The position numbers and the translations under genes were made by a program. The notes beneath the pieces are model-generated. The model had not been told where the DNA came from. It saw only the letters and a program-made list of their open reading frames with translations, and did not search any database. This document shows, piece after piece, positions 8,444 to 17,552 of a stretch of 64,000 bases of DNA. Positions within the stretch are counted from its first letter, which is position 1; each line of letters begins with the position of its first letter. This DNA is from Woeseiaceae bacterium (GTDB lineage: Bacteria; Pseudomonadota; Gammaproteobacteria; Steroidobacterales; Woeseiaceae). The DNA lies in assembly GCA_028277185.1 (NCBI GenBank), contig JANQGQ010000012.1, positions 539,046 to 603,045 of the forward strand. Direction: 5' to 3'.

Positions 8444-9022
8444 ATGTCGCACTTCCAGGACGCTGCTTTTTTGACCAGCGCCAACTCCCCTGAGCAGTTC
8501 GTCGAGGACCGGGGCGCCGAGGTCGCCTTCGCCGGGCGTTCGAACGCCGGAAAATCGAGCGCGATCAACACGATCGTCAATCGCCGGCAATTCGCCCGCA
8601 CGAGCAAGACCCCGGGGCGCACGCAGCTCGTCAACTTCTTCGCTCTCGGTCCCGGCAGGCGGCTCGTCGATCTTCCCGGTTACGGCTTCGCACGGGTCGC
8701 CGATACGACCCGGGAGCATTGGGGAGGCTTGCTGACGGACTACTTCCGCACGCGGCAGAGTCTCAAAGGCCTCATCATGGTCGTCGACAGCCGCCGCGGA
8801 CTTAAGGACTACGATCGGCAGATGCTCGAACTCGCCGCTGAGCTGCCGGTGCACGTCCTTCTGAGCAAGGCGGATAAGCTGAAACGCGGTCAGGCCGCGG
8901 CGGCGCTCATGCAGGTCAGGCAGGCGCTCGGGGATCGCGCCACCGTCCAGCTCTTTTCGGCGTTGAAGCGCCAGGGACAGGACGAGGCGCGGGCGGCGCT
9001 CGTGCGTATGCTGGCTGCCTGA
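8444..9022 (+). CDS. engB: Ribosome biogenesis GTPase YsxC/EngB
   Basis: This 192-residue GTPase assists 50S ribosomal subunit assembly. G1 is AGRSNAGKSS, G2 TPGRTQ, G3 DLPGYGFA and G4 SKADK, all in the EngB spacing, with NFFALG between G2 and G3. The length matches the family. The frame is open further upstream to 8114, but MSHFQDAAFLTSANSPEQ is the conserved opening. It is convergent with polA across a 211-base gap that holds a candidate small RNA, reproducing the polA-spf-engB order of other gammaproteobacteria. Confidence 0.93.
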   Translation: MSHFQDAAFLTSANSPEQFVEDRGAEVAFAGRSNAGKSSAINTIVNRRQFARTSKTPGRTQLVNFFALGPGRRLVDLPGYGFARVADTTREHWGGLLTDYFRTRQSLKGLIMVVDSRRGLKDYDRQMLELAAELPVHVLLSKADKLKRGQAAAALMQVRQALGDRATVQLFSALKRQGQDEARAALVRMLAA

Positions 9023-9026
9023 AATA

Positions 9027-9140
9027 CACAAAAAAAGCCCCGGAACCGCGAGGTACCGGGGCGAGACTCCGGCAGACGTTTTGGGGTTGTCGTCTGCCCG
9101 CCTGCTCAGGGAGGTGGGCAGGCAAGTGAACAAGCACTCG
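9027..9140 (-). ncRNA. Candidate Spot 42/ErsA-position small RNA between polA and engB
   Basis: On the minus strand three hairpins follow one another. The first pairs GCCTGC (9118-9123) with GCAGGC (9100-9105). The second has 8-bp arms GGCAGACG (9091-9098) and CGTCTGCC (9071-9078). The third is an intrinsic terminator. The position, between polA and engB, is where enterobacteria encode Spot 42 and pseudomonads encode ErsA. I cannot see a convincing promoter, so the 5' end is a guess, and no sequence match to spf is claimed. Confidence 0.5.
9030..9062 (-). terminator. Intrinsic terminator downstream of polA / candidate sRNA
   Basis: Read on the minus strand, GCCCCGG (9062-9056) pairs with CCGGGGC (9043-9037) with an inner ACC/GGT extension and a tetraloop, followed by seven T residues. 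The plus strand lacks a T-run after the stem, so it serves minus-strand transcription. Confidence 0.8.
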
Positions 9141-9233
9141 ATAGTTTTGAACGGCGCCGGGGCTCTGGGTTCCGTCGGTTTTCTTTGCCTTTGTTTTTAC
9201 TGAAGAAATCAGCCAGCCGGCGGCGCCCTGCGG

Positions 9234-11936
9234 TCAGTGAGCTTCGTCCCAGTTCGCCCCTGAACCCGCGTCGACCCGGAGCGGCACGCTCAGCGTCGCC
9301 GCCTCGCTCATGCGCTCCACCACGGCGTCGCGCACGTCGTCCAACGCATCCTCCGCCACCTCGAGCACGAGCTCATCATGGACCTGCATGATGATGCGGG
9401 CGTCGGCCTTCGTCGAGCGAAGCCAGGCGTGAACGCTCAGCATGGCACGCTTGATGATGTCGGCGGCCGTGCCCTGCATCGGCGCATTGATCGCGCTGCG
9501 CTCGGCGTACTGGCGGCGCTGGACGTTTCGGGCGTTGATCTCGGGCAGATACAGCCGGCGGCCGAACACGGTTTCGACGTAGCCTTGCTCCCGGGCGGTC
9601 GCGCGGATGCCGTCCATGAACTCTTTCACGCCTGGGTAGCGGTCGAAGTAGAGATCCACGTACTCCTGAGCCTCGCCGCGACTCACGTCGAGCTGCTTGG
9701 CGAGTCCGAAGGCCGACATGCCGTACATGAGACCGAAATTGATTGCCTTCGCCGACCGCCGCTGGTCGCTGCTGACGGCGTCCAGATCGACGGCGAAGAC
9801 CTCCGCCGCCGTCGCGCGATGGATATCCTGTTCGTCGGCAAATGCCTGTACCAGCCCGGGGTCTGCCGACAGGTGGGCCATGATGCGCAGCTCGATCTGG
9901 GAGTAGTCGGCAGCGAGAATCGCCTTTCCCGGGGGTGCAACGAAGGCCGTGCGGATTCGCCGGCCTGCCTCGGTGCGGATCGGAATGTTCTGCAGGTTGG
10001 GGTCTGACGACGACAGCCGGCCCGTTGCGGCGACCGCCTGATGGTAGGAGGTGTGGACGCGCCCGGTGTTTTCGTCGATCTGCCCGGGCAGCTTATCCGT
10101 GTACGTGCTCTTGAGCTTCGACACGCTGCGATAGTCCATGATGACCCGCGGCAGCTCGTATTCGTGCGCCAGCTCGACCAGTACGTCTTCCGCCGTCGAA
10201 GGCTGGCCTTTCGGCGTCTTGCGGATCACGGGCAGCTCGAGACGCTGGAAGAGTATCTCCTGGAGTTGTTTCGGCGAACCGAGATTGAACGGGCCGCCCG
10301 CAAGCTCATGCGCCTGCTGCTCGAGTTCCTGCATGGATCGCGCCAGCTCGGCGCTTTGCTTCTTGAGAAGCTTACGGTCGAGGAGCACCCCGGTTTCCTC
10401 GATATCGAGCAGTACGTCTACGAGCGGCTGCTCGATCGTTTCGTATACGTCTTTCAGCGTCGGCTCTTCTCCGAGTCTGCCCCACAGCTCCCGATGGAGC
10501 ATGAGCGTGATCTCGGCGTCCTCCGCGGCGTAGGGCGCCGCGGTTTCGAGGTCGATCTGGTTGAACGTCAGTTGCTTCGCGCCCTTGCCGGCGACGTCCT
10601 CGTAGTGAATCGTTTCGCGACCGAGGTAGTGTTTCGCGACGCTGTCCATGTCGTGTCGTGTCGCCACGCTGTTCAGCACGTAGGATTCGAGCATGGAGTC
10701 GTAGGCCATGCCCGCCAGGTCGATGCCGTAGCGCTTCAGCACGTGGGCATCGTATTTCAGATGATGACCGACTTTGCGGTGTGCATCGCTTTCGAGCCAG
10801 GTCTTGAGCTTATCGAGTACGGCATCGCGCGGTAGCTGGTCCGGCGCGCCCGGGTAGTCGTGGGCCAGCGGCACGTAGGCGGCCTCGCCCGGTTCGACCG
10901 CGATGGACAGGCCGACGAGTTCGGCCCGCATGTAGTCGATGCTCGTCGTTTCGGTATCGAAGGCGGTCAGATCCGCCGCGCTGATCCGCTCAAGCCAGGC
11001 ATCGAACGTCGGCCAGTCGAGTACGGTCTCGTAGTGGCTGGCCGGCGCGTCGGTTTCTGCCTCGCCCGCGGCGTCCCCGGTGCCGTCGTCATCGAGCTGC
11101 CTGAGTAAGGTCTTGAGTTCGAAGTGCCCGTAGAGATCCCGGAGCGCCGGGACATCCGGCTCGGCCGGCTTGAGGTCCTCGGGCCCAAGGTCCAGCTCGA
11201 CGTCGGTTCGAATCGTCGCCAGCGTGCGCGACAGTTTCAGGTCGTCGATGTGTTCGCGCAGGCTGTCGCCGACCTTGCCCTTGATACTGACGGCATTGTC
11301 GATAACGCCGTCAGCCGAGTCGTAGGCGTTCAGCCACTTCGCGGCCGTTTTGGGGCCTACCTTGGGTACGCCGGGAATGTTGTCCGAGGTATCGCCGACC
11401 AGTGCGAGGTAGTCGACGATCTGTTCGGGGTAGACGTCGAATTTGGCCTTCACGCCGTCGCGGTCGAGTGTCCTGTCGCTCATCGTGTCGACCAGGGTGA
11501 TCTTCTCCGACACGAGCTGCGCCAGGTCCTTGTCGCTCGTCGATACGAGAACCGACAGCCCGCTTTCCGCGCTTTGGCGGCATAGCGTGCCGATTACGTC
11601 GTCAGCCTCGACGCCTTGCACGCGCAACAAGGGCAGGCCCATTGCCTTGACCGCGTTGAGCAACGGCTCGATCTGCGAGCGGAGCTCGTCCGGCATCGGC
11701 GGTCGATTCGCCTTGTAGTCGGGATAGAGTTCGTTGCGAAAGGTCTTTCCGGAAGCGTCGAACACCACGCCGACGCGCTCGGGCTGCTCTTCGCGGATCA
11801 GCTTGTTGATCATGTTGAGCACGCCGTGGAGCGCGCCGGTCGGCTCGCCGCCCTGGTTGCTCAGTGCGGGCAGGGCGTGGAACGCACGAAACAGGTAGGA
11901 CGATCCGTCGATGAGGACCAGGTCGTGGCCGGGCAT
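9234..11936 (-). CDS. polA: DNA polymerase I
   Basis: The 900-residue protein has all three domains: a 5' nuclease (residues 1-290; LIDGSSYLFRAFHALP, GVEADDVIGTL), a 3'-5' exonuclease with intact acidic residues (AFDTETTSID, HHLKYDAHVL, YAAEDAEIT), and the polymerase (DYSQIELRIMAHLS, RRSAKAINFGLMYGMS, MQVHDELVLEV). It performs repair synthesis and Okazaki fragment maturation. The ATG overlaps the stop codon of lptM by one base (TAATG), so the two are translationally linked. Length and motifs are ordinary for the family. Confidence 0.97.
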   Translation of the reverse strand: MPGHDLVLIDGSSYLFRAFHALPALSNQGGEPTGALHGVLNMINKLIREEQPERVGVVFDASGKTFRNELYPDYKANRPPMPDELRSQIEPLLNAVKAMGLPLLRVQGVEADDVIGTLCRQSAESGLSVLVSTSDKDLAQLVSEKITLVDTMSDRTLDRDGVKAKFDVYPEQIVDYLALVGDTSDNIPGVPKVGPKTAAKWLNAYDSADGVIDNAVSIKGKVGDSLREHIDDLKLSRTLATIRTDVELDLGPEDLKPAEPDVPALRDLYGHFELKTLLRQLDDDGTGDAAGEAETDAPASHYETVLDWPTFDAWLERISAADLTAFDTETTSIDYMRAELVGLSIAVEPGEAAYVPLAHDYPGAPDQLPRDAVLDKLKTWLESDAHRKVGHHLKYDAHVLKRYGIDLAGMAYDSMLESYVLNSVATRHDMDSVAKHYLGRETIHYEDVAGKGAKQLTFNQIDLETAAPYAAEDAEITLMLHRELWGRLGEEPTLKDVYETIEQPLVDVLLDIEETGVLLDRKLLKKQSAELARSMQELEQQAHELAGGPFNLGSPKQLQEILFQRLELPVIRKTPKGQPSTAEDVLVELAHEYELPRVIMDYRSVSKLKSTYTDKLPGQIDENTGRVHTSYHQAVAATGRLSSSDPNLQNIPIRTEAGRRIRTAFVAPPGKAILAADYSQIELRIMAHLSADPGLVQAFADEQDIHRATAAEVFAVDLDAVSSDQRRSAKAINFGLMYGMSAFGLAKQLDVSRGEAQEYVDLYFDRYPGVKEFMDGIRATAREQGYVETVFGRRLYLPEINARNVQRRQYAERSAINAPMQGTAADIIKRAMLSVHAWLRSTKADARIIMQVHDELVLEVAEDALDDVRDAVVERMSEAATLSVPLRVDAGSGANWDEAH

Positions 11937-12145
11937 TACTTCGAGTCGCCGCCGTCCCGGTCCTTACGATCCTCGTCCGCGGCGTCGTCGTCCTCCGGCG
12001 TTTCGATGGTCCGCTCCACTGGCTGTGGCGGTGTCGTCGTAATCTGACTTGGATTGCCGGGCATGTACAGAGGGCCGTTTTGGCCGCAGGCGCCGAGGGT
12101 CGATGCGAGAATCAGCGCTGCGACGGTGGCAGATAGGCGAAACAT
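11936..12145 (-). CDS. lptM: LPS translocon maturation chaperone LptM (YifL-like lipoprotein)
   Basis: This 69-residue lipoprotein has the signal MFRLSATVAALILASTLGACG with a lipobox cysteine, followed by the conserved GQNGPLYMPG motif of LptM/YifL and a low-complexity Asp/Glu-rich tail. LptM stabilises the oxidised LptDE complex in the outer membrane. In E. coli it precedes dapF-lysA; here it lies between argH and polA. Its stop overlaps the polA start. The start was placed at the signal peptide rather than at earlier in-frame methionines. Confidence 0.8.
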   Translation of the reverse strand: MFRLSATVAALILASTLGACGQNGPLYMPGNPSQITTTPPQPVERTIETPEDDDAADEDRKDRDGGDSK

Positions 12146-12194
12146 GATTGCGTCCGGTAGCGAGGATTGCGCGATTATAGAGCCTCGATAGGTT

Positions 12195-13376
12195 CTATTC
12201 CGCATAGCGTGCCGCAACGCGGCGGTAGGCCTCGCGGAACGTGATGCCTTCGGATCGCACGAGCTCGTACGCGCGCTCGGCGGCGAAGATGCCGTCGTCG
12301 AGGCGAATGTTGTCCGGCAGGAACTCGAGCGACCCGATGAGATCGGCCATGATATCGACGGTCTCGATACAGAGGTCGATGCCGCGAAACAGCGGCGGTT
12401 TCAGCCGCTGCAGGTCGCGATGGTAGCCCGAAGGCAGTTTCGCGGTGATGCCGAGCGACTCGTTGAGGCAGGCGTGCGCGGTCGCGGACGCGGCGCGCAC
12501 GAGCTCGAGCACGTCGGGGTTCCGTTTCTGCGGCATGATCGACGAGCCTGTCGTGTGGCTGGCCGGCAGCGCGACGTACGAGAACTCCTGCGTGTAGAAC
12601 AACAGCAGGTCGCTGGCGAGCCGTCCCAGGTCCTGCATGAGCAGCGTGATCTCGAACAGCAGCGTGCTTTCGGCCCGGCCGCGCGAGAGCTGGGCGGCGG
12701 TGACCGGTTCCTGGGTTGCCGCGAAACCGAGTTCGGCCGTGGTCCGGTCGCGATCGAGCGGCAACGGCGTTCCATAGCCGGCGGCGCTGCCTAGCGGGTT
12801 CAGGGCGGCGCGGCGGTCGGCGGCCTCGAAGCCCGCGATGGCGTCGGCGAAGGCTTCGCGAAACCCGCCCGCCCAAAGCTCCACCGAGGAGGGCATGGCG
12901 TGCTGCATGTGCGTGTAACCCGGGAGCGCCACGTTCCCGTTCCGCTTGCCGAGTTCGGCCAGGGCCTGGGCGAGATCCCCGGTTCGGCGTGCCAGATCGC
13001 CGGCGGCGTCGCGGAGATAGAGGCGCAGGGCCGTGAGTACCTGGTCGTTGCGGGACCGGCCGAGGTGCAGGCGCTCGCCCGCCTCGCCGATGGCGGCCGT
13101 GAGTCTCGATTCGAGCGCCGTGTGGACATCTTCGTCCTCCAGTCCGATCTGCCACTCGCCTTTCGCAAACGACGCTTCCAGCTCCGCGAGCCCCGCAGAG
13201 ATTTGCCTGCAGTCGGCTTCGTCGATCAGCTTGCGCGCCGCAAGCATTTCGGCATGGGCGATCGACGCCCGCACGTCGTAGGGCACCAGCCGGGCGTCCA
13301 GGATGTGATCTTCGCCGGCCGTGTATCGGAGAACCCGCTCATCGAGCGGCAAACCTTTCTCCCAGAGCCGGCTCAC
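12195..13376 (-). CDS. argH: Argininosuccinate lyase
   Basis: This 393-residue enzyme splits argininosuccinate into arginine and fumarate, the last step of the pathway. The fumarase-superfamily signature SSIMPQKRNPDV is at about residue 258, and LGRSRNDQV and LPGYTHMQHAMPSS are also present. It begins with GTG at 13376, which overlaps the argB stop codon (GTGA). It is shorter than the 450-460 residues of E. coli ArgH, lacking part of the C-terminal region, but all signature segments remain. It is the last gene of the argR-argG-argH array. Confidence 0.93.
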   Translation of the reverse strand: MSRLWEKGLPLDERVLRYTAGEDHILDARLVPYDVRASIAHAEMLAARKLIDEADCRQISAGLAELEASFAKGEWQIGLEDEDVHTALESRLTAAIGEAGERLHLGRSRNDQVLTALRLYLRDAAGDLARRTGDLAQALAELGKRNGNVALPGYTHMQHAMPSSVELWAGGFREAFADAIAGFEAADRRAALNPLGSAAGYGTPLPLDRDRTTAELGFAATQEPVTAAQLSRGRAESTLLFEITLLMQDLGRLASDLLLFYTQEFSYVALPASHTTGSSIMPQKRNPDVLELVRAASATAHACLNESLGITAKLPSGYHRDLQRLKPPLFRGIDLCIETVDIMADLIGSLEFLPDNIRLDDGIFAAERAYELVRSEGITFREAYRRVAARYAE

Positions 13377-14305
13377 GGCTCCGCACCCTGCTCGGCGGCC
13401 GTCAGCAGCGCCGTATCGTTGACGACGAGCGTGCCGGTGCCCTCGTTGGTGAATACTTCCAGCAGGAGACTGTCCGGCACTTTCCACGAAATGATGTGTA
13501 CGCGCTGGACGCCATCGGCGAGTGCCCGGTCGATGGCCTGAGCCTTCGGCAGCATGCCGTCGGCAAGCTTGCCGGCCGCGCGCAGCGCTTCGAGGTCGGC
13601 GCGGTCGAGGAAGCTGATCAGCGACCGCGGATCGTCCTTGTCGTCGAGTATCCCCGGCGTCGCGGTCAGGAGGATCAGTTTCTCGGCCTCGAGTTCCGCC
13701 GCGATCGCGGCCGCCACGGTATCCGCGTTGATGTTGAGGAGCGTGCCGGACTCGTCGCAGGACAGCGGGCTGACGACGGGCATCAGGCCGTTGTCGAGCT
13801 GCTTTTTGAGTATGTCCGCCTCGACGGAATCGATGTCGCCGACGAAGCCGTAGTCCACTGTACCGGCGCCTTCGCGCTCGACCGGCGGCCGCCGATGTGC
13901 GCGGATCAGGCCCGCGTCCACGCCGCTGATGCCGACCGCGGGAATGTCGATGTCGCGGCAGGCCGCGAGGATGCGCGTGTTGATTTGTCCGTTGAGCACC
14001 ATCGTGGCGACGTCGAGCGAGGCGCCGTCGGTGACCCGGCGGCCGTCGACGAACTGCGTGTCGACGCCGAGCTGCGATGCCAGCGCCGTCGACTGCGGCC
14101 CGCCGCCGTGAATCATGACGACGCGGATGCCCACCTGATTGAGAATACCGACCTGCTCCATCAGAGCCCGCGTGGCCGACTCGCTGGCGAAGATCTCGCC
14201 GCCGGCCTTGAGCACGAACACCTTGCGCTTGAAGAGCCGTATGTACGGCGCCGCATGTTTCAGCGCCGAGACGACGATGGCCCGTTCGCGGTTCCCGGCG
14301 TTCAT
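13373..14305 (-). CDS. argB: N-acylglutamate kinase
   Basis: The 310-residue kinase phosphorylates N-acylglutamate. It shows an amino-acid-kinase fold with VLKAGGEIF, VMIHGGGPQ, VDGRRVTD, GQINTRI, NINADTVAAAIAAELEAEKLILLT (split motif of the nucleotide site) and DGMLPKAQA. It lacks the C-terminal acetyltransferase domain that turns some xanthomonad ArgB proteins into bifunctional synthase-kinases, so it cannot also perform the first step. Start ATG overlaps the argF' stop (ATGA), and its end overlaps argH. Upstream in-frame codons exist but lack support. Confidence 0.92.
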   Translation of the reverse strand: MNAGNRERAIVVSALKHAAPYIRLFKRKVFVLKAGGEIFASESATRALMEQVGILNQVGIRVVMIHGGGPQSTALASQLGVDTQFVDGRRVTDGASLDVATMVLNGQINTRILAACRDIDIPAVGISGVDAGLIRAHRRPPVEREGAGTVDYGFVGDIDSVEADILKKQLDNGLMPVVSPLSCDESGTLLNINADTVAAAIAAELEAEKLILLTATPGILDDKDDPRSLISFLDRADLEALRAAGKLADGMLPKAQAIDRALADGVQRVHIISWKVPDSLLLEVFTNEGTGTLVVNDTALLTAAEQGAEP

Positions 14306-15309
14306 GCCGGCGTCCCGAGCATCCGGTGCAGAACCGCCATCTGCGCGAGCATGCGATTGCGGGCTTCCTGAATGACGACGCTGCGCGGCCCGTCGAGGAC
14401 GCGGTCCGCGACGACGACGCCGCGCCGCACCGGAAGGCAGTGCATGAAGCGGCAGTCCTCTTGTGCATCGTCGAACCAGGGATCGTCGACGCACCAGTCG
14501 ACGAGTTCTTTGCGCAGGGCCTGATCGCCGAGCCGGTCGCCGTAGCAGTCGGTCGCCGACCAGGATTTCGCGTAGATGACGTGCGCGCCTTCCATCGCCT
14601 CGTGCCGATCCTCGCTCTCCCGGACGGAGCCGCCGGCGGCCTCGGCGGCATCGCGCGCCTTGTCCATCAGCGGAGTCGGCAGCCCGAAACCGTCGGGCCT
14701 CAACACCGTTACGTCCATTCCGCGCCGGGCAGCCATGTACAGCGTCGATGCCGGCACGGCGAGCGGCAGCGCCTTCGGGTGGTAGGCCCAGCTCAGCACA
14801 AACTTTCCGCCGTTCGCCGGAATCCCGAGGTCGTCGAGCGTCTTCCAGTCGGCAAGGTTCTGGCAGGGATGATTCATCGCTGATTCCATGTTGATGTACG
14901 GCGTATCGATCAGCTCGGTCAGGGCCGCGAACTCCGTTTCGGCCATATCCGACTCGAGGTCCTTGCGCTCGGCGAACGCGCGAATGCCGATCGCGTCGCC
15001 GTAGGAGGCGATCACCGGCACGGCTTCGCGAATGTGCTCGGCCGCGCTGCCGTCCATGACGATCCCCGGCCGCGATTCGAGGCCGTGAATCGACATGTCG
15101 GGCGAGATCACGAACGAGCCGCCGCCGAGGCGCGTCATGGCGGCCTGGAAGGAGGCCAGCGTTCTGAGCGATGGGCTCAGGAACAGAAGCGAGAGCACTT
15201 TGCCGCGCAGCGCGTCGGGTTCCGGCTGCCTCTCGAGACGGCCGGCGAGAGTCAGCAGATCGGCGAGTTCGTCGTTGCCGAAGTCGGCGAGATCGTTGAA
15301 CGCTTGCAT
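14302..15309 (-). CDS. argF': N-acylornithine carbamoyltransferase (probably succinylornithine-type)
   Basis: This 335-residue protein transfers a carbamoyl group to N-acylated ornithine, making N-acylcitrulline. It has FLSPSLRT for carbamoyl phosphate, NMESAMNHPCQNLADW, FVLSWAYHPKALPLAVP and FMHCLPVRR, as in the Xanthomonas acetylornithine and Bacteroides succinylornithine enzymes. The position of Xanthomonas Glu92, which selects acetylornithine, is Ala90 here, and the position of the modified Lys302 is Met324. Both features point away from acetyl and toward succinyl specificity. Alignment was done by eye from memory. It overlaps argB by four bases and follows argD after 30 bases. Confidence 0.85.
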   Translation of the reverse strand: MQAFNDLADFGNDELADLLTLAGRLERQPEPDALRGKVLSLLFLSPSLRTLASFQAAMTRLGGGSFVISPDMSIHGLESRPGIVMDGSAAEHIREAVPVIASYGDAIGIRAFAERKDLESDMAETEFAALTELIDTPYINMESAMNHPCQNLADWKTLDDLGIPANGGKFVLSWAYHPKALPLAVPASTLYMAARRGMDVTVLRPDGFGLPTPLMDKARDAAEAAGGSVRESEDRHEAMEGAHVIYAKSWSATDCYGDRLGDQALRKELVDWCVDDPWFDDAQEDCRFMHCLPVRRGVVVADRVLDGPRSVVIQEARNRMLAQMAVLHRMLGTPA

Positions 15310-15339
15310 AGGGTTTCCTTAAGAGCTGTGCGGCTTTCG

Positions 15340-16512
15340 CTAGAGTCTGGTCGGCGGGATGCTCGCCAGCGCGGCCTCGAGCCGGTCCACCTGACCGGCC
15401 TCGAGTACCAGCGGAGCGAGGATGCGCAGGACGTTCGGGTCGCCGCTCGTGCCCGCGAGGATGTCGTGCTCGAGCAGCGCATCGCGTACCTCGGCCGCCG
15501 GCCGGTCACACACGAGTCCGAGCATCAGCCCCATGCCCTGGATCTTCTCGACCGGACCGGTCCGACAGCCTGCACGAATCTGAATCTCCCGCGCCCGCAC
15601 GTTGGCGAGCAGATCTTCCTTTTGAATGGCGTCGATGACGGCGACGATCGCCGCGGCTGCGACCGGGCCGCCGCCGAACGTCGTGCCCAGCGAACCGGAG
15701 CGGAAGTGCCCCGCGACCCGCTCGGTGACGAGAATTGCGGCGGCGGGAAGCCCGCCTGCAAGCGACTTCGCGACCGTCAAAATATCGGGTTCCAGTCCAT
15801 GCGTCTGCATGGCGAAGAACTGACCGCTGCGGCCCATGCCCGACTGAACCTCGTCGGCGATCAGGACTGCACTGTGCCTCGCGGTCGCTTCCCGCAATGT
15901 CGTCAGGAATTCCGCTTCGAGATCGTAGGCCCCGGCAACGCCCTGAATCGGTTCGACGATCACCGCGGCTACGTCGTCGCCGATCATCTCTGCCGCCATG
16001 GCGGCGTCGTCACGCGGAATGAAGTCCACGTCGAACGGCTTCATCGGAAAGCCGTACCAGCCGTCCGCGTTCCAGGTCACGGCGCCGGCCGCGGCCGTCC
16101 GCCCGTGAAAACCATGAGTCACGGCTAGTACTTTGGAGCGACCGGTGACGCTCAGCGCCATCCTGAGGGCGTTGTCGTTGGCTTCCGCGCCGGAGTTGAC
16201 GAAAAACGCGCGCGTCGTCGACTCGGGTGCGACCGCGACGAGCTTCTCCGCCGCCTCGGCACGGACGTCGAGCGCGACCGCGTTGCTCTGGAACAAAAGC
16301 CGCCGCGCCTGCTGCTCGATGGCGCGGGTCAGGCCGGCATGCCCGTAGCCGAGGCAGGCCACGGCGTGGCCGCCGTAGAGATCGAGGATCTGCCGGCCGT
16401 CTTCCGTGAACAGGTCGCAGCCCGCGGCGCGCAGCGGCACGAAGGGCAGCTGCGGGTAGACGGGTATCGTGCTTCGCGCTTCGCGGGCGCGTGCCCCGGT
16501 CGCTAGGTCCAT
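15340..16512 (-). CDS. argD: N-acylornithine aminotransferase
   Basis: This 390-residue class III aminotransferase converts N-acylglutamate semialdehyde to N-acylornithine with PLP. Landmarks are FVNSGAEANDNALRMA, HGFHGRTAAAGAVT, LIADEVQSGMGRSGQFFA and the Schiff-base lysine in ILTVAKSLAGGLP. GTTFGGGPVAAAA is also conserved. The ATG at 16512 lies inside the end of argC (10-base overlap), so translation is coupled. It could also serve succinyl-substrates; ArgD enzymes are known to be tolerant. Confidence 0.92.
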   Translation of the reverse strand: MDLATGARAREARSTIPVYPQLPFVPLRAAGCDLFTEDGRQILDLYGGHAVACLGYGHAGLTRAIEQQARRLLFQSNAVALDVRAEAAEKLVAVAPESTTRAFFVNSGAEANDNALRMALSVTGRSKVLAVTHGFHGRTAAAGAVTWNADGWYGFPMKPFDVDFIPRDDAAMAAEMIGDDVAAVIVEPIQGVAGAYDLEAEFLTTLREATARHSAVLIADEVQSGMGRSGQFFAMQTHGLEPDILTVAKSLAGGLPAAAILVTERVAGHFRSGSLGTTFGGGPVAAAAIVAVIDAIQKEDLLANVRAREIQIRAGCRTGPVEKIQGMGLMLGLVCDRPAAEVRDALLEHDILAGTSGDPNVLRILAPLVLEAGQVDRLEAALASIPPTRL

Positions 16513-17552
16513 GCCGGTGCCGCTCCCTTGAGTCCGGTCGTATCGTCCAGACCGAACAATCGGTTCATCCACTGTACGGCGCCGCCGGCGGCGCCCTTGA
16601 CGAGATTGTCGATCGCGACCGTGACGACCGCTTCCCGCCCGGCGACGGCCACGCCGATTTCGGCGTAGTTGCTCGCCACGACGTTCTTGAGGCGCGGGCT
16701 GCCGTCGACGATGGCAACGAACTCGGCATCCGCATAGTAGTCCTTCAGTGCCTGCCCGAGCTCACCCGCGGAGAGTTCGGCGGTAAGCGATGCGAACACG
16801 GTCATGTGGATGCCGCGCGCAAAGGGCCCGGAATGCGGAACGAAATGCAGTTCGGCGTCAGCACCCGTCAGCGTTTTCGCGATCGCCAGCACCTCCGGCG
16901 CGTGACGATGAGCAAGGGTTTTGTAGGCATACAGATTGCTGTGGCGCTCGGGATGATGCGTGCCCGCGATCGGCGCCCGGCCGGAACCGGTGCTGCCCGT
17001 GATGCCGCTGGCGCGGAACACGCCCGTCGTCAGCTCGAGCGCAAGCAGCGGCACGATCGCGAGGAGCATTGCCGTCGCGAAACAGCCGGGATTCCCGATG
17101 TGCACCGACGGTGCGCCGCGGACGTGTTCCGGCACGCCGGAGGAGAATTCGGCGAGACGCCCGGGCGCGCCGTGCTGGCCGTAGACTCGTTCGTAAGCTT
17201 CACGGTCGGCGAAGCGATAGTCGGCCGAGGCGTCCACGACGTGCACGGAGCGGTCGCTGAGCGCATCGAGCAGCTCGTCGAGCATCGCCGCCGACGCGCC
17301 GTGCGGCGCCGCGGAGAAGACCGCCAGCGCTGCGTCGCCGTCGACCTGCTCCACCCATTCGCCGGGCGCGGTGAAGTCGACGCCGGCGTAGGCGTTGGCG
17401 AGGTGACCGAAGCTTTCGGCGACGGGCTGGCCGTGCCGGCTTGCAGAAACCGCGGCGGCCAGCCGGAAGCGCGGATGGTCGGCTATCAGCCGCAGCAGTT
17501 CGCCGCCGACGTAGCCGGTCGCACCGATTACGATGGCCGGGATAGTGTTCAC
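16503..17552 (-). CDS. argC: N-acyl-gamma-glutamyl-phosphate reductase
   Basis: The 349-residue NADPH-dependent reductase makes N-acylglutamate semialdehyde. It has the nucleotide-binding GATGYVGGELLRLI, the catalytic cysteine in HIGNPGCFATAM, and GITGSTGSGRAP. I chose GTG at 17552, which overlaps the preceding stop (GTGA) like the other junctions in this operon and has GGAG nine bases upstream. An in-frame ATG at 17567 would add five residues. Confidence 0.92.
   Translation of the reverse strand: MNTIPAIVIGATGYVGGELLRLIADHPRFRLAAAVSASRHGQPVAESFGHLANAYAGVDFTAPGEWVEQVDGDAALAVFSAAPHGASAAMLDELLDALSDRSVHVVDASADYRFADREAYERVYGQHGAPGRLAEFSSGVPEHVRGAPSVHIGNPGCFATAMLLAIVPLLALELTTGVFRASGITGSTGSGRAPIAGTHHPERHSNLYAYKTLAHRHAPEVLAIAKTLTGADAELHFVPHSGPFARGIHMTVFASLTAELSAGELGQALKDYYADAEFVAIVDGSPRLKNVVASNYAEIGVAVAGREAVVTVAIDNLVKGAAGGAVQWMNRLFGLDDTTGLKGAAPAWT

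Noticed and set aside
10041..10835. Plus-strand open frame opposite polA
   Set aside because: It is an antisense shadow caused by high GC codon use in polA; composition is Arg/Val/Leu-skewed and there is no ribosome site.
12195..14651. An apparent 818-residue minus-strand protein spanning argH and upstream
   Set aside because: Only the last 393 residues are ArgH. The upstream part is argB and argF' read in a wrong frame, and the real start is the GTG at 13376 overlapping the argB stop.
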